Of a DNA stretch of 15,099 nt, positions 7,080-13,674 are shown in pieces. The notes under the pieces are model-generated. The model was not told where the DNA came from. It saw only the letters and a list, made by a program, of their open reading frames with translations, and did not search any database. Numbering within the stretch: the first letter of the stretch is position 1; each line of letters starts with the position of its first letter. The DNA is from JBDKLC01 sp964500215 (lineage in GTDB: Bacteria; Patescibacteriota; Minisyncoccia; Phycocordibacterales; CAIZLB01), in assembly GCA_964500215.1 (NCBI GenBank), contig CAZCNA010000015.1, positions 1-15,099 of the forward strand, given 5' to 3'. The translations under genes and the position numbers were made by a program.

Positions 7080-7154
7080 AATTGAAGTGCAAGCGCATAA
7101 TACGATCCCACACAGACATGCGCATTACTAGGTAAGAATCGGCTTATAATACAA

Positions 7155-7694
7155 ATGACCATTGGTTTGGCGATGATTGTCTCTGGTATGATGGCGAACC
7201 CACTTGCTATCGATCAGGCAACCACACCCGAATCACAATCTGTTGCTACAGCTTCAGCTTCAACAACACAATCAGTAGAAACACCAAAGATCATTCCAAC
7301 TAACGCAGGTATCGAGAAACAAGTTCGAACATACTTTGCAGACATCCCTGTTATGGCCGAAATTGCCCGATGTGAATCACAATTTCGTCAGTATTCAAAG
7401 AACGGAGAAATTCTTCGAGGTAAAGTGAATACAAAAGACATTGGAGTAATGCAAATCAATGAAAGCTATCACCTCGTTCGAGCTCAAAAGCTTGGATATG
7501 ACCTCACTACAGTAGAAGGCAACATGCGATATGCACGACGTCTCTACAATGAAAGTGGGTCACAGCCATGGGTATCGTCTTCTCCATGTTGGGGAAAGAC
7601 AGTAGCCGCAGCGAACGATCCTCTTGGATACTCAGTAAAGGTTGCAACAGTTGTACAAACAACAGCTGCACCAGTACAGGTAACACAGGAATAA
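7155..7694 (+). CDS. Lysozyme-like / lytic transglycosylase-type peptidoglycan hydrolase
   Basis: Likely an exported enzyme that cuts peptidoglycan glycan strands. The 179-residue protein begins with a hydrophobic segment (2-18) that could be a signal peptide although it lacks the usual basic residues, then a Ser/Thr/Ala-rich linker (about 22-50). The lysozyme-like fold follows (about 55-150): MAEIARCESQFRQY with candidate catalytic E74, then DIGVMQINESYH (95-106), the conserved glycine-and-Gln-Ile-Asn segment of the transglycosylase SLT fold, and a WVSSSPCWG end. C73 and C145 may form a disulfide. The ATG at 7155 is the only usual start in this reading frame after the stop at 7098, so the short signal is what the sequence gives. 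TATAAT (7145-7150) sits four bases before the ATG; the stronger promoter is at 7016. Arginine codons are 6 of 8 CGA. A strong terminator follows. Confidence 0.85.
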   Translation: MTIGLAMIVSGMMANPLAIDQATTPESQSVATASASTTQSVETPKIIPTNAGIEKQVRTYFADIPVMAEIARCESQFRQYSKNGEILRGKVNTKDIGVMQINESYHLVRAQKLGYDLTTVEGNMRYARRLYNESGSQPWVSSSPCWGKTVAAANDPLGYSVKVATVVQTTAAPVQVTQE

Positions 7695-7697
7695 TCT

Positions 7698-7715
7698 TTG
7701 ATTCTTCTGAATCAA
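7698..7715 (+). repeat. Small hairpin after the lysozyme-like gene
   Basis: TTGATTC-TTCT-GAATCAA, perfect 7-bp stem, three bases after the stop codon and just before the main terminator. No T-run; it may protect the 3' end of the mRNA. Confidence 0.4.
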
Positions 7716-7723
7716 CACAATAG

Positions 7724-7759
7724 GAAAGGGCCCGCACGGAGTGCGGGCCCTTTCTTTAT
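7724..7759 (+). terminator. Strong intrinsic terminator
   Basis: Perfect 14-bp stem: GAAAGGGCCCGCAC (7724-7737), loop GGA, complement at 7741-7754, then TTTAT. The very GC-rich core and T-rich tail end the lysozyme-like transcript. The A/T ends of the arms would also allow weak action on the minus strand. Confidence 0.9.
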
Positions 7760-7799
7760 ATCCCCATCTCCATTTCCTTTCCGTGTGGCGCATACATCT

Positions 7800-7828
7800 T
7801 TTACATGTATCCAAAATTTATATACAAT
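7800..7828 (+). promoter_or_regulatory. Promoter of the SGNH hydrolase gene (leaderless-type)
   Basis: TTTACA (7800-7805), a 17-base spacer and TACAAT (7823-7828), each five of six to consensus. The -10 ends 8 bases before the ATG at 7837, so the mRNA should begin at or next to the start codon. Confidence 0.65.
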
Positions 7829-7836
7829 GCAGGCAC

Positions 7837-8502
7837 ATGAGCCGCAAAACAGCTATCTGGACCGTCCTCACAATTCTTGTCCTCGGGAGCATCGCTGTAA
7901 CGACGTATGTTGTTCACACAAAGAATCGCTTCGCCAATATCACAAACTACCCGCCTCAGAACATGACCATCGTGGCGCTCGGGGATAGTCTCACCGCAGG
8001 ATTCGGATCAACAAAGGACAATGATTATGTCACTGTTCTTTCACAAAAAATTCAAAAACCTATTATCAACAAGGGTGTAATAGGGGACACGACGGCGCAA
8101 GCGCTCAAGCGAGTAGACAATGTCTTGGCACAGAAGCCGGGGTTTGTGATTGTATATCTCGGTGGTAATGACGTCTTGCAACGAGTTCCGATTGATACGA
8201 CATTCCTTAATCTTGAAAAAATAATTACTCGACTCCAAGATGGGGGAGCGGTGGTTATTCTCGTGGGTGTGAGAGGAGGCTTATTCAATGATCCATTTTC
8301 GGATAGATTCGAGCAATTGGCGTTTCGATACAAGACTATATATGTGCCCGATATGATTCTCGATGTGATGGCACAGAAGGATCACATGTCTGATGCTGTG
8401 CACCCGAATGATGGAGGGTATGCGTATATTGCAGAGACATTGTATGAACAAACAAGAGGTCTCTTTGATAATGTTCAATCAGAGAATGAGACAAATATCT
8501 GA
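7837..8502 (+). CDS. Membrane-anchored SGNH/GDSL-family esterase
   Basis: SGNH hydrolases remove acyl groups from lipids, glycans or peptidoglycan. The 221-residue protein has an N-terminal membrane anchor (about 7-26 after MSRK) and then a complete SGNH core: block I ALGDSLTAG (47-55, nucleophile S51), block II Gly in VIGDTT (G83), block III GGND (109-112, N111), and block V DAVHPN (D186, H189). The arrangement resembles TesA/arylesterase-type proteins. A GTG further upstream in frame (7741) lies inside a terminator and before the promoter, so the ATG at 7837 is chosen. It should act outside the membrane; possible substrates are O-acetylated peptidoglycan or surface polysaccharide, which is inference from the neighbours. 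The Gmad2 gene follows 41 bases later and may share the transcript. Confidence 0.9.
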   Translation: MSRKTAIWTVLTILVLGSIAVTTYVVHTKNRFANITNYPPQNMTIVALGDSLTAGFGSTKDNDYVTVLSQKIQKPIINKGVIGDTTAQALKRVDNVLAQKPGFVIVYLGGNDVLQRVPIDTTFLNLEKIITRLQDGGAVVILVGVRGGLFNDPFSDRFEQLAFRYKTIYVPDMILDVMAQKDHMSDAVHPNDGGYAYIAETLYEQTRGLFDNVQSENETNI

Positions 8503-8543
8503 TTTTTTGTAAGGCATTATTTTCACAAACGTCATAAGCAGAT

Positions 8544-9020
8544 ATGACAACACATTCATCTATTATTATCGGGATATTACTTATTATTCTTGTAGGTACG
8601 GGCTATTTGGTTATTACTTCGCCGAAGGCAGAACAAATCCTCCAACCGACGGCAACAACTACAACGCAACAGACACCTGCGCCAGTGACACAGAATGTCC
8701 CAGTATCAGGGCTTCAGGTTACGGCACCTCTCGCAAATCAGGTAGTGTCGAGTCCACTGACCATAACAGGAAAGGCGAATGGCTTGTGGTACTTCGAAGG
8801 ATCATTCCCCGTGAAGCTTGTTGATGCAAATAATACTGTATTAGGAACGGGCATTGCTCAATCTCAGGGTGAATGGGCGACGACGACATTAACCAATTTC
8901 TCTTTGACACTGACATTCGTAACACCACAAACGGCTACAGGTACACTTATATTTGAAAAAGACAATCCATCAGGCCTTCCACAAAACGCTGGTACATATC
9001 TCGTCCCTGTGCAGTTTTAG
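8544..9020 (+). CDS. Membrane-anchored Gmad2 immunoglobulin-like domain protein
   Basis: The 158-residue protein has one N-terminal helix (about 7-25), a Thr/Gln/Pro-rich linker (about 33-55), and a beta-rich domain (about 57-158) that I assign to Gmad2, the immunoglobulin-like domain also found in spore-germination proteins. Supporting residues: LQVTAPLANQVVSSPLTITGKANGLWYF, FEGSFPVKLVD and the closing GTLIFEKDNPSG. Such anchored single-domain proteins are frequent in Candidate Phyla Radiation genomes (from memory), with unknown function; an adhesive or structural role at the surface is a guess. It lies between the SGNH esterase and the peptidoglycan-binding PKD/IPT protein on the same strand. 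The weak CATAAG at 8533-8538 is the only promoter-like box nearby, so read-through from the esterase gene is more likely. Confidence 0.8.
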   Translation: MTTHSSIIIGILLIILVGTGYLVITSPKAEQILQPTATTTTQQTPAPVTQNVPVSGLQVTAPLANQVVSSPLTITGKANGLWYFEGSFPVKLVDANNTVLGTGIAQSQGEWATTTLTNFSLTLTFVTPQTATGTLIFEKDNPSGLPQNAGTYLVPVQF

Positions 9021-9049
9021 GCCATTATTGTCAGTATTTTGAAAGTGCT

Positions 9050-9077
9050 TTGTCCTTCATTAAGGCCATAGTATGAT
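9050..9077 (+). promoter_or_regulatory. Candidate promoter of the PKD/IPT surface protein
   Basis: TTGTCC (9050-9055), a 16-base spacer and TATGAT (9072-9077). RNA would start near 9084 and leave a leader of about 33 bases, longer than for most genes here. Confidence 0.45.
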
Positions 9078-9116
9078 GAGGGGGTAATAATAAATGCGTT
9101 TTTTCGTCTTACTTTT

Positions 9117-10547
9117 ATGAAAAGAACTACAACTACAATTGGGATTGCGGGCCTCATGCTCGGATTAGTTATCAGTATCGTACCTCTGCAATCTGCAGAT
9201 GCGCAGTTTGTGTACACGGGTACTGGTCAAACGACAACTGGCAATAGCCAGACTGTATCTAATCCATATTATGGAAGCACGAGTTCATCAGCATGTCTTC
9301 AGCTTTCGGCAAATCTTTCGCTCGGATCAAGAGACTACTATACGGGCGGGCAGGTGAGTAAGTTGCAACAATTCCTCACATCACAGAGCTATATGTCACC
9401 AGGCCTTGTTACTGGGTATTACGGGACGATGACATATCGTGCTGTTCAGCGATTCCAGGCAGACAATGGCATCTCTGCTACAGGTGGCGTTGGTCCGCTC
9501 ACTCGAGCGCGTATTTTGGCAATTAGTTGTGCCGATGTAGCTGTGCCACCAGTATATCCTCCAGTGTACCCTCCAGTTTATCCACCCGTGTCTGATACAC
9601 CTGTCATTTCAGGTATTGATGCACCTTCAAGTCTTCGTGTCGGAGAGACAGGTACATGGCGAGTACGAGCTATAGATACAAGTGGCCAGACATTGAGTTA
9701 CAACGTGACATGGGGTGACGAAAATACATATGCAAGTGGCGCAGGCTATTATGTGCCGTATTCAGGATACTTCACACAATCAAGTACATTCACTCACGCC
9801 TATTATCAGGCAGGTACATATACGGTCCGATTTACTGTTCGATCTTCTTCTGGTAAGACAACAGAAACAACAACCACTGTATATGTGGGCGGATCAGGTT
9901 CTGGTTCAAATTCAGGCTATCAGCCAACAATCACAAGTATCTCTCCAACATCAGGTGGCTTCGGTACGGTGGTGACTATCACAGGTACAAACTTCGACCG
10001 ATATAGCAACTCCGTGAATTTTGCCAATATGAATAATGTTGTCACAAATATTCCTTCATACGATGGACGAAGTATCCAGTTCACTGTTCCAGCAACACCT
10101 TGTCCAAACGGCAATTATTGCGCACAAGTAGCTCTCTCATATGGAAACTATGATATCAGTGTGACAACTCCATATGGTACATCGAATGCATATTCGTTCC
10201 GTGTGACAGCTTCATCAGGAACAGGTGACGCTGTGAATCAGAGTGTGACTGTTGGTATCAACCAGTCAGTATATGTTCAGGGACTTACAATCAATCCAAC
10301 AAGTATCGTCGAAGACAGCCGATGTCCTGCAAACGTAAATTGTATTCAGATGGGACGCGTAGTGGTGAATACAGTACTCCGTGGTCCGACAACTCAGACT
10401 ACAGCACAGCTTATCTATGGATCAAATAGTAATACCGTCTATGTAGATGGATATGCGGTCCAAATCACTGAGGTACAGCCAGTCAAATACGCCAATGACA
10501 CAACTCCATATAGCCAGTACCGATTTACATATCGTGTGATACGATAG
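9117..10547 (+). CDS. Secreted multidomain surface protein: peptidoglycan-binding, PKD, IPT/TIG, DSRCP domain
   Basis: A 476-residue exported protein, probably attached to the cell wall. In order: signal peptide (1-29, basic MKR, hydrophobic core, likely cut after ADA); a PG_binding_1-type domain (about 66-135, with QVSKLQQFLTSQSY and the GYYGTMTYRAVQRFQADNGI core); a Pro/Tyr linker of PPVY repeats (144-158); a PKD domain (about 161-257, WGDENT and FTHAYYQAGTYTVRFTV); a Gly/Ser linker; an IPT/TIG immunoglobulin-like domain (about 269-364, PTITSISPTSGGFGTVVTITGTNF in two adjoining parts); and a C-terminal beta-rich domain (about 370-476) with EDSRCPANVNCIQMG. Cysteine pairs C60/C138, C329/C335 and C403/C409 may be disulfides. 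It ends the envelope block; its likely role is structural or adhesive. The alkD-like gene starts five bases after its stop. Confidence 0.9.
   Translation: MKRTTTTIGIAGLMLGLVISIVPLQSADAQFVYTGTGQTTTGNSQTVSNPYYGSTSSSACLQLSANLSLGSRDYYTGGQVSKLQQFLTSQSYMSPGLVTGYYGTMTYRAVQRFQADNGISATGGVGPLTRARILAISCADVAVPPVYPPVYPPVYPPVSDTPVISGIDAPSSLRVGETGTWRVRAIDTSGQTLSYNVTWGDENTYASGAGYYVPYSGYFTQSSTFTHAYYQAGTYTVRFTVRSSSGKTTETTTTVYVGGSGSGSNSGYQPTITSISPTSGGFGTVVTITGTNFDRYSNSVNFANMNNVVTNIPSYDGRSIQFTVPATPCPNGNYCAQVALSYGNYDISVTTPYGTSNAYSFRVTASSGTGDAVNQSVTVGINQSVYVQGLTINPTSIVEDSRCPANVNCIQMGRVVVNTVLRGPTTQTTAQLIYGSNSNTVYVDGYAVQITEVQPVKYANDTTPYSQYRFTYRVIR
9546..9590 (+). repeat. 12-base coding repeat encoding PPVY
   Basis: Three copies of a 12-base unit (CCN CCN GTN TAY) plus a partial fourth (CCA CCC GTG). 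The copies differ at third codon positions while the protein repeat is exact, which points to selection on the PPVY linker rather than a very recent duplication. Confidence 0.8.
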
Positions 10548-10552
10548 GGGAT

Positions 10553-11302
10553 ATGGCTTCACAGACGGATCTCCGTAACCTCACAAAGGAACTCAAACAG
10601 GCAGGAAATAAAGAAAAAGGATTATTCTTGCAGAGGTTTTTCAAGACGGGCAAAGGGCAGTATGGGGAAGGGGATATCTTTCTTGGACTTACTGTACCTA
10701 TGCAACGATTACTTGTCAGAAAGTATAAGAATTTGTCCCTCGATGATGTGAGTGAATTACTCAAAAGTCCATATCATGAATTCCGTTTGACGGGGCTCAT
10801 GATATTGGTTGAGCAGATGAAGGTTGCAAAGAAAATCGATGACACTACGAAGGCTAAAAAAGTTTCAAAGGCTATATATTCATTTTACCTCAACCATAGT
10901 AAGTGCGTGAATAATTGGGATCTCGTTGATAGTTCTGCGCGAGATATTGTTGGTGGTTTCTTGTATGATTTTGGTGAGGATCGTAGCGTGTTATATAAAC
11001 TTGTGCGGTCAAAATATATGTGGGAACGCCGAATCGCTATTGTTGCCACGTTCTATTTCATCAAAAAAGGGGAGTATGATGATACATTAAGATTATCTGA
11101 ACTTTTGCTGAACGATACGCATGATTTGATTCACAAAGCCGTGGGGTGGATGCTCCGAGAGATGGGCAAGATGGATGAAGATGTGCTCAAAAAATTCCTC
11201 GATATACATGCACATGCCATGCCACGTACAATGCTCCGATACGCCATCGAACGCCTATCTCCTCATGAACGAGTGGAGTATATGAATATGAAGTACATGT
11301 AA
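10553..11302 (+). CDS. AlkD-like DNA alkylation repair protein (HEAT-repeat glycosylase family)
   Basis: AlkD-type enzymes excise N3- and N7-alkylated bases and grip DNA with a superhelix of HEAT-like repeats. The 249 residues match the family. Seen: the N-terminal signature RFFKTGKGQYGEGDIFLG (28-45) with VPMQRLLVRKY, HEFRLTGLMIL (75-85), and the active-site segment NNWDLVDSSARDIVG, where W122 and D126 have the same spacing as W109 and D113 of B. cereus AlkD. The third catalytic residue, an Arg, should be R159 or R160 in MWERRIAIV. The ATG at 10553 is five bases after the preceding stop; the short GGGG at 10547-10550 is too close to be a good ribosome-binding site. The HD-domain gene follows after 28 bases, so nucleic-acid and nucleotide maintenance genes are clustered here. 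Confidence 0.92.
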   Translation: MASQTDLRNLTKELKQAGNKEKGLFLQRFFKTGKGQYGEGDIFLGLTVPMQRLLVRKYKNLSLDDVSELLKSPYHEFRLTGLMILVEQMKVAKKIDDTTKAKKVSKAIYSFYLNHSKCVNNWDLVDSSARDIVGGFLYDFGEDRSVLYKLVRSKYMWERRIAIVATFYFIKKGEYDDTLRLSELLLNDTHDLIHKAVGWMLREMGKMDEDVLKKFLDIHAHAMPRTMLRYAIERLSPHERVEYMNMKYM

Positions 11303-11330
11303 TGAACTATACTTATTTAATTACAACTAT

Positions 11331-11936
11331 ATGACAACAGATTTACAATCTATCCTCAATTTTGTGCAATTCACTCAACGATTCAAAGAGGTTGAGCGTG
11401 AAATTGTTTTCAAGCATCCAAACGGTGATGTTCGGGAAAATGATGCAGAACACAGTTTTCAACTTGCGCTTGTCGCTTGGTATATTATTTCTGCAAAGAA
11501 ACTGCCCCTCGATATCAATAGAGTACTCGAATATGCATTGGTCCATGATTTGGTTGAAACATACGCTGGAGACACACGTCTCAGCGAGACCAATCAGGCA
11601 TATATAGAGAGTAAGGCTGCCCGTGAAGCTGAGGCGTTGAAGCAGATTGTTGCTACATTTCCAGAATTCATCGAGCTTCCTGATATCATCACTCGCTATG
11701 AGCATCGATCCGATGAAGAAAGCAAGTTCGTGTATGCCCTCGATAAAATGATTCCGGTCCTCAATATTTACATAGACGGAGGATATTCATGGAAGAAAAA
11801 TACGTTGACACTCGAAAAGATAGTAACGAGCAAGAAAGATAAGATTGCTTTATCTCCTGTACTCGAAAAAATATGGCTTGATATGGTTGAAATATTACGA
11901 GCAAATGAATCGACATTGTTTGGTACACAAAAATGA
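11331..11936 (+). CDS. HD-domain hydrolase, YfbR/HDDC2-like (probable 5'-nucleotidase)
   Basis: HD-domain proteins of this group remove phosphate from deoxynucleoside monophosphates or related nucleotides using a bound metal. The 201-residue protein shows the metal-binding series: H41 in RENDAEHSFQLA, H72-D73 in ALVHDLVETYAGDT, and a distal aspartate D138 in ALDKMIPVLN. E76 and D81 are the accessory acidic residues typical of the YfbR-like set. It is soluble, with no signal or membrane segment. The gene starts 28 bases after the AlkD-like gene, and its stop overlaps the start of the metallopeptidase gene (ATGA, 11933-11936), indicating translational coupling. TATACT (11308-11313) is a possible local -10. 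The exact substrate cannot be read from the sequence. Confidence 0.88.
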   Translation: MTTDLQSILNFVQFTQRFKEVEREIVFKHPNGDVRENDAEHSFQLALVAWYIISAKKLPLDINRVLEYALVHDLVETYAGDTRLSETNQAYIESKAAREAEALKQIVATFPEFIELPDIITRYEHRSDEESKFVYALDKMIPVLNIYIDGGYSWKKNTLTLEKIVTSKKDKIALSPVLEKIWLDMVEILRANESTLFGTQK

Positions 11937-12539
11937 TGCACTGTATCTATGTAGGCAGGGAAGCGACAATGCCTCTTACGTATCATCTTCGTCTCAGTGC
12001 TCGCGCTCGAAAACTGCGTGTTGCCATATATACAGATGGTGCGTGTATTGTGACCGCTCCTCGTCGAATGCCATTCGAGTATGTTGAACGATTTCTCAAA
12101 GAAAAATCAACGTGGCTTGCAGATAAAATAAATTTTGTTCGAAATAATGAATGGGCTGAGAAGCTTGGTGTTGATGGTGTAGATAGTCATGCGAGAACAC
12201 GACAAAGTAAGTTAGCAATGAGAAAAGAGTATACTGACCTCAAGGCTGCAGCGTACACAATTGCGGCAACGCGGCTTAAACATTTTAATACTATATACAA
12301 GCTACCGATTGGAAAAATTACAATTCGAAATCAAAAGAGTCGATGGGGAAGTTGCTCACGTAAAGGAAATCTGAATTTTAATTACAAAATTGCCTGCGCA
12401 CTTGTCTGACTACATTGTGGTTCATGAGCTATGCCATATCGGCCAGTTCAATCATTCACAAAAGTTCTGGGATCTGGTTGCTGTGGCGCTGCCTGAGTAT
12501 CGTGCGTTGAGGGCTGAGTTGAGGACATATAAAATATAG
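11933..12539 (+). pseudogene. YgjP-like zinc metallopeptidase (DUF45, M48-like), frameshifted
   Basis: The first reading frame runs from the ATG at 11933 to a TGA at 12407-12409 (158 residues) and covers the N-terminal part, including the family segment NQKSRWGSCSRKGNLNFNYKIACA. The conserved continuation lies in the +1 frame from about 12399 to the TAG at 12537: LSDYIVVHELCHIGQFNHSQKFW and on to the C-terminus. HELCH (12423-12437) and the third His ligand (12453-12455) are intact, so only the frame is broken. Intact relatives have about two extra residues (Pro-Pro) at the junction, which suggests an 8-base deletion, possibly between short GCAC repeats. Without the second part the protein lacks its zinc site. 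The start overlaps the HD-domain stop. A sequencing or assembly error is the alternative to a real mutation. Confidence 0.88.
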
Positions 12540-12574
12540 ATAAATTATATGAATTAATAATGTATTATTTACGC

Positions 12575-13246
12575 ATGAGCGACATCGACATCATAAATTT
12601 GAAAAAAAAGAATAGTGGCGGTCGGGACAATTGGACAATGGAGGATATACTTAGAGGTGTACAGTACTTTTATACTCAGTACAATCGATATCCGACAGCC
12701 CATGACTTTGATAAATTTGAATATTTGCCTACAGCAAGAACAATACAAAGATCGTTTGGTGGTTTAGTAACTATTCGTGAGAAGCTAAATCTTGGACAAA
12801 TACACAATTACACAACTGGTAGTTATAGATCAGAAAAAGCAAAAGCTGCATATAGGAATGCTCAACAGTATGAGGAAGAATTTTATTTATACCTAATCAG
12901 CAAAGTTCCGGAAGTACAAGTTCATGAACACAAAATTATTCGTCCCGGTAATATTTGTTCAGATTTTTATATCTACAAGAATACACAGGATAAGAAGGGG
13001 ATAGTGATAGACCTTTTTTATGCACAAGACATTTTATCCCTCACTGCAATAGTGAGGATTAAGCTTAAAAGATATAGTGGACTCCCCCATAGGATCTTTT
13101 TTGTACTCGTTGGAAATAACGATATTAAACAAGAAGAAATAAATCTTTTCTTAAATAATAAAAAAACTATTTTTCCAGACAATATTAAAGTCGTTCAAGA
13201 AAAAATATTCAAGAATATATTTTTGAAGGAGCTAGATATATCTTAA
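12575..13246 (+). CDS. Hypothetical protein: homing-endonuclease-associated-repeat-like N-terminus with possible nuclease-like C-terminus
   Basis: I do not recognise the whole protein (223 residues from the ATG at 12575; an ATG at 12560 adds five). Residues about 19-72 resemble the homing endonuclease associated repeat: MEDILRGVQYFYTQYNRYPTAHDF, then LPTARTIQRSFGGLVTIREKL; this repeat is thought to bind DNA. The C-terminal part has an acidic helix (YEEEFYLYL), CSDFYIYK and then GIVIDLFYAQD, alternating like the strands of a PD-(D/E)XK nuclease, but the expected Lys is not evident, so this is only a guess. TATTAT (12563-12568) lies six bases before the chosen ATG. The gene is clearly AT-richer than its neighbours, and 8 of 12 arginine codons are AGA/AGG against mostly CGA in the core genes, so recent transfer is likely. 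It sits beside the broken metallopeptidase and a long gene-free stretch. Confidence 0.72.
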   Translation: MSDIDIINLKKKNSGGRDNWTMEDILRGVQYFYTQYNRYPTAHDFDKFEYLPTARTIQRSFGGLVTIREKLNLGQIHNYTTGSYRSEKAKAAYRNAQQYEEEFYLYLISKVPEVQVHEHKIIRPGNICSDFYIYKNTQDKKGIVIDLFYAQDILSLTAIVRIKLKRYSGLPHRIFFVLVGNNDIKQEEINLFLNNKKTIFPDNIKVVQEKIFKNIFLKELDIS

Positions 13247-13462
13247 CGGGGAGTACGTAGTTGGCTTATTGTATAGACGTCGGACAATATATCTTTTGCG
13301 ACATACTCCTATAGGCAAAAGGCCCCCTATAGCTATTTGTATATGCTGACTGGGATTTCCTGTATTCACCTCACCTTCTACATATATATGCAAAATTCGA
13401 CGTCACAGAATCGTTTTTAAGGCCTTCTCTTTTTCCTGGCTGGTCAACGTATCATCTATATT

Positions 13463-13491
13463 TTGGGTCTAGTTTGCTTAATGTATATATT
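13463..13491 (+). promoter_or_regulatory. Possible promoter inside the gene-free region
   Basis: TTGGGT (13463-13468), a 17-base spacer and TATATT (13486-13491). RNA starting near 13498 would end about 150 bases later at the plus-strand hairpin. In AT-rich DNA such matches arise by chance, so confidence is low. Confidence 0.25.
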
Positions 13492-13586
13492 GGCCACATT
13501 TGGGCTTATCATTCATCTTTGATCAAGTTTGGCCTTCAAACACTGAATTGATGGTACATATGCATGCCTTTGTGGGTCTTGTGCAC

Positions 13587-13614
13587 AAAAAAAGCCAACC
13601 TGATGGTCGACTTT
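13587..13614 (-). terminator. Intrinsic terminator of the 71-residue membrane protein gene
   Basis: On the minus strand AAAGTCGACC, loop ATCA and GGTTGGCTTT form a 10-bp stem with two G-U pairs, then continue into a run of seven T. Read on plus, the two wobble pairs become mismatches, so the element is oriented for minus. It lies 60 bases past the stop at 13675. Confidence 0.7.
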
Positions 13615-13629
13615 AAAAATATATTTTTT

Positions 13630-13660
13630 AGTAGGGGACTCTTCCCTATTATTTTATATT
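13630..13660 (+). terminator. Terminator-like hairpin on plus
   Basis: AGTAGGGGA, loop CTC and TTCCCTATT form a 9-bp stem with two G-U pairs on plus, followed by a T-rich tail (attttatatt). The minus version would have A-C mismatches. It would end plus-strand RNA about 400 bases past the 12575 gene. Confidence 0.4.
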
Positions 13661-13674
13661 TTCTTGATAGTTAT

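Larger units (their letters stand above)
6844..7154. other. Gene-free region before the lysozyme-like gene
   Basis: These 311 bases hold no convincing gene. A weak AT stem (AAAAAT, loop GAGTG, ATTTTT, 6870-6886) might end the 6433 transcript. The stretch 6905-6985 is AT-rich with several TATA-like runs. From 6997 onward lie an inverted repeat, a strong promoter, a hairpin with T-run and a structured leader, each listed separately. Confidence 0.6.
13247..13674. other. Long gene-free AT-rich region
   Basis: These 428 bases contain no convincing gene on either strand. Visible structures are a stem CTATAGG/CCTATAG (13309-13315 and 13326-13332) without a T-run, palindromes TTGATCAA (13520s) and TTGTGCACAA (13579-13588), a possible promoter at 13463-13491, a minus-strand terminator at 13587-13614, an AAAAATATATTTTT palindrome (13615-13628), and a plus-strand terminator-like hairpin at 13630-13650. 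Confidence 0.6.

Noticed and set aside
7741..7836. GTG start that would lengthen the SGNH hydrolase by 32 residues
   Set aside because: The codon lies inside the terminator stem of the preceding gene and upstream of the promoter at 7800-7828; the ATG at 7837 starts a normal membrane anchor.
9546..9590. Short tandem repeat as a possible CRISPR or mobile-element trace
   Set aside because: It is an in-frame 12-base unit coding for a PPVY linker inside a secreted protein, without spacers.
12380..12440. Programmed +1 frameshifting in the metallopeptidase gene
   Set aside because: No slippery sequence or stimulating structure is obvious and residues seem to be missing at the join; a deletion or sequence error explains it more simply.
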